Positions 6,040-7,537 of a DNA stretch of 7,537 nt are shown here, in pieces (position 1 is the stretch's first letter; every line of letters starts with the position of its first letter). Below the pieces are notes generated by a model. That model was not told the DNA's origin. It saw only the letters and a program-made list of their open reading frames with translations, and did not search any database. Origin of the DNA: Chitinophagaceae bacterium (GTDB lineage Bacteria; Bacteroidota; Bacteroidia; Chitinophagales; Chitinophagaceae). The translations under genes and the position numbers were made by a program. The DNA is taken from assembly GCA_003526435.1 (NCBI GenBank), contig DPWF01000017.1:2927-10463 (forward strand). The letters run 5' to 3'.

Positions 6040-6633
6040 ATGAAAAAAATATTGTCACTACTCGTAATACTTGGCACACTACACGTAAATGCCCAATCAG
6101 GTCAAAAGAATAAATCTTACCTCATGCCACAGTTGGGGGTATTGTCGGGTGACCAGGCCAACAGCTTTCAGTTCCAGTTGGTAGGCGGTGTAACAGCAAA
6201 AAACTGGAGAATCGGAATGGGAACAGGTCTTGATTATTATAAAGTAAGATCAGTACCGGTTTTTGCAGATGTACGTCATTATTTCGGAAAGAATAAAAAA
6301 GCGTTTTCATTCGCCAATATTGGATACAATGTTCCATGGCCACTTGAGAACCAGTATAAAATTTTCTTTATCCAGGGAGCCAGCACTAAAAGTAAATTTG
6401 ATATGGGTTGGTACTCAGACCTTGGTCTGGGTTATGATATCGGACTCGGAAAACAAAATGCGCTTTCTTTAAGCCTGTCGTATTCCGTAAAAGCTTTTAC
6501 TGAAACATACGATGAACGTTTAGACTGGATATGGGGTTGGCCTATAACACAGCCGGTAGGAAGTGCTTCAGAAAGAAAAGTAGATTATACTTTCCGAAGA
6601 CTGTCGCTGAAAGCAGGATTCAGGCTATGGTAA
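6040..6633 (+). CDS. Secreted outer-membrane beta-barrel-like protein
   Basis: The chosen ATG at 6040 gives 197 residues starting with a standard Sec signal, MKKILSLLVILGTLHVNAQ, cleaved after about residue 19. A TTG at 6013 overlapping the previous stop is in frame but would put nine polar residues before the signal. The mature part of about 178 residues consists of alternating amphipathic strands with Gly and aromatics: SYLMPQLGVLSG, SFQFQLVGGVTA, WRIGMGTGLDYY, VPVFADVRHYFG, FSFANIGYNV, WYSDLGLGYDIGLG, ALSLSLSYSVKAF, and a last strand RRLSLKAGFRLW ending in an aromatic residue, as outer-membrane barrel substrates of the BAM complex do. There are no Cys residues. Its size suits an eight-stranded barrel. 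It begins 23 nt after the lipoprotein gene, the last gene of the sigma-factor cluster, and is followed by a convergent gene. It may be a partner or target of the sigma system; exact function unknown. Confidence 0.85.
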   Translation: MKKILSLLVILGTLHVNAQSGQKNKSYLMPQLGVLSGDQANSFQFQLVGGVTAKNWRIGMGTGLDYYKVRSVPVFADVRHYFGKNKKAFSFANIGYNVPWPLENQYKIFFIQGASTKSKFDMGWYSDLGLGYDIGLGKQNALSLSLSYSVKAFTETYDERLDWIWGWPITQPVGSASERKVDYTFRRLSLKAGFRLW

Positions 6634-6670
6634 TAGTATCTACAAAGGTTCAGTTTTAGTTTGGTATGGA

Positions 6671-7129
6671 TCAACCCTTTGAAATAGTGGTAATCATTGT
6701 TGCCATTCGTTCAATACGGGTTGATTCTTTTTTTGCTTCATATATCCAGTCAATGTATTCTTTTTGTTTGCCTTCACTTAGTTGAATAAAGTTTCGATGT
6801 GCATCCGGATCATCTTTTAAGCAGTCGAGCAGTTCTGCTGGTATAAGAACCGGGTCGTTGTCAGGATATAATGTGACAGTAATATAATCCCCTGCCTGCT
6901 TACCAATTATTTTTCTGATACCCGCTTTAACTGGTAAAAACAATTGTCCATTACCCATTGGCATCAGTTTGTATTGACTGATTGCATACCCGTCAATAAT
7001 TCCTTTTACTTTAACCCAGCCAAACGGATTTTTTTTATCCTGTTTAATTTGAGGAATGCGGGCAAAGGTCCAACCTCCTTTGCCGGGAAACTTTTCCAGT
7101 AAATATTTTTTATTGATGATCGCTTTCAT
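6671..7129 (-). CDS. DUF1905 / YdeI (OmdA)-like protein
   Basis: This is a 152-residue soluble protein with no signal peptide or membrane helix. Residues about 3-88 match my memory of the DUF1905 pattern: FPGKGGWTFARIP, then FGWVKVKGIIDGYAISQYKLMPMGNGQLFLPVKAGIRK-type strands and GKQAGDYITVTLYPD. This is a small beta-barrel related to double-psi folds. Residues about 95-150 match the YdeI/OmdA-type tail: IPAELLDCLKDDP, then a charged helix with KEYIDWIYEAKKESTRIERM. The family is called bacteriocin-protection in databases because of one member, but its biochemical function is unknown. The start is ATG 7129; an upstream in-frame ATG at 7162 would lie deeper inside queG and adds a segment not typical of the family. 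It overlaps the end of queG by 20 nt, so it is probably co-transcribed and translationally coupled. No functional link to queuosine is evident. Confidence 0.85.
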   Translation of the reverse strand: MKAIINKKYLLEKFPGKGGWTFARIPQIKQDKKNPFGWVKVKGIIDGYAISQYKLMPMGNGQLFLPVKAGIRKIIGKQAGDYITVTLYPDNDPVLIPAELLDCLKDDPDAHRNFIQLSEGKQKEYIDWIYEAKKESTRIERMATMITTISKG

Positions 7130-7537
7130 GTTGTAAAAACCGGAGATTACGCTGAATACCACTGAATTTACTCCTTTTCAGCGGCGAATTGCGGAAGAGT
7201 TGTTTGAAACGTTCTTCGGATAATGACTCCCATTCCTTTGTGCTCAGGTTAAGAATAGCAGGAATAGGAGTAAAATCAATTTCCCTGTGTGGTTTACTAA
7301 ATCGGTTCCATGGGCAAACATCCTGACAGGTATCACAGCCAAACATCCAGTTCTCAAATTTTCCTTTCATGTCGGAAGGAATCAGTGCGTCTTTCAATTC
7401 TATGGTAAAATAACTGATACACTTACTGCCGTCGATTGTTTTGTTATCAAGAATAGCCTCTGTTGGACAGGCATCTATACATTTTCTGCAAGTGCCGCAA
7501 TAGTCTTTAGCGAAAGGATCGTCGTAGGGAAGTTCGA
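7110..7537 (-). CDS. queG: Epoxyqueuosine reductase QueG, C-terminal part (N-terminus beyond the window)
   Basis: The frame is open from the right edge to a TAA at 7110-7112, giving 141 visible residues of a protein that is usually about 310-380 long; the N-terminal cobalamin-binding part lies outside. QueG reduces epoxyqueuosine to queuosine at position 34 of tRNAs with GUN anticodons, using cobalamin and two 4Fe-4S clusters, in the cytoplasm. Visible here is the ferredoxin-like CGTCRKCIDACP motif (visible residues 13-24), a further conserved Cys at 39, and the second cluster motif GCDTCQDVCPWN (66-77). That makes all eight cluster cysteines. The C-terminal KRSKFSGIQRNLRF segment is also typical of the family. 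No sign of truncation at the C-terminus. A downstream gene overlaps its last 20 nt. Confidence 0.96.
   Translation of the reverse strand, partial: ELPYDDPFAKDYCGTCRKCIDACPTEAILDNKTIDGSKCISYFTIELKDALIPSDMKGKFENWMFGCDTCQDVCPWNRFSKPHREIDFTPIPAILNLSTKEWESLSEERFKQLFRNSPLKRSKFSGIQRNLRFLQHESDHQ

Noticed and set aside
6643..6681. Bulged stem CAAAGGTT / AACCCTTTG between the convergent genes as a bidirectional terminator
   Set aside because: The stem has a bulge and a 22-nt loop, there is no U-tract after it on either strand, and it overlaps the stop codon of the DUF1905 gene.
6668..6728. Inverted repeat GATCAACCC / GGGTTGAT
   Set aside because: Arms of 8 nt are separated by about 40 nt, mostly inside the coding sequence of the DUF1905-like gene; consistent with chance.

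Overview
The window looks like ordinary chromosomal DNA from a member of the Bacteroidota, probably of the Chitinophagaceae type. The signs are a moderately AT-rich composition, almost no Shine-Dalgarno sequences, promoter candidates matching the Bacteroidota -7 consensus TAnnTTTG, Sec signal peptides ending in xAQ, and outer-membrane beta-barrel proteins ending in an aromatic residue. No RNA gene, CRISPR array, insertion sequence or other mobile element is visible. No gene-free stretch exceeds about 165 bases.

Left part (1-2567, all minus strand): a secreted coiled-coil protein cut by the window edge, a small secreted protein of unknown function just upstream of it, and then bioA, the biotin-pathway DAPA aminotransferase, which has a complete PLP active site.

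Centre (2616-6633, plus strand, divergent from bioA): a compact four-gene cluster that is the most interesting part of the window. It encodes (i) an ECF sigma factor; (ii) in an 11-nt overlap with it, a 488-residue protein with a short cytoplasmic N-terminus, one inner-membrane helix, a disordered linker of about 180 residues and a C-terminal outer-membrane beta-barrel, which is the architecture of a dual membrane-spanning anti-sigma factor; (iii) an LVIVD-repeat beta-propeller lipoprotein; and (iv) a small secreted outer-membrane beta-barrel-like protein. The inferred model is a cell-envelope sensing unit in which one polypeptide links the outer membrane directly to a cytoplasmic sigma factor. 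The last two genes would be its partners or first targets.

Right part (6671-7537, minus strand, convergent with the cluster): the C-terminal part of queG (epoxyqueuosine reductase, tRNA queuosine synthesis), running off the right edge. A DUF1905/YdeI-like gene follows it and overlaps its end by 20 nt.

Protein functions are read from motifs only; no database search was possible.
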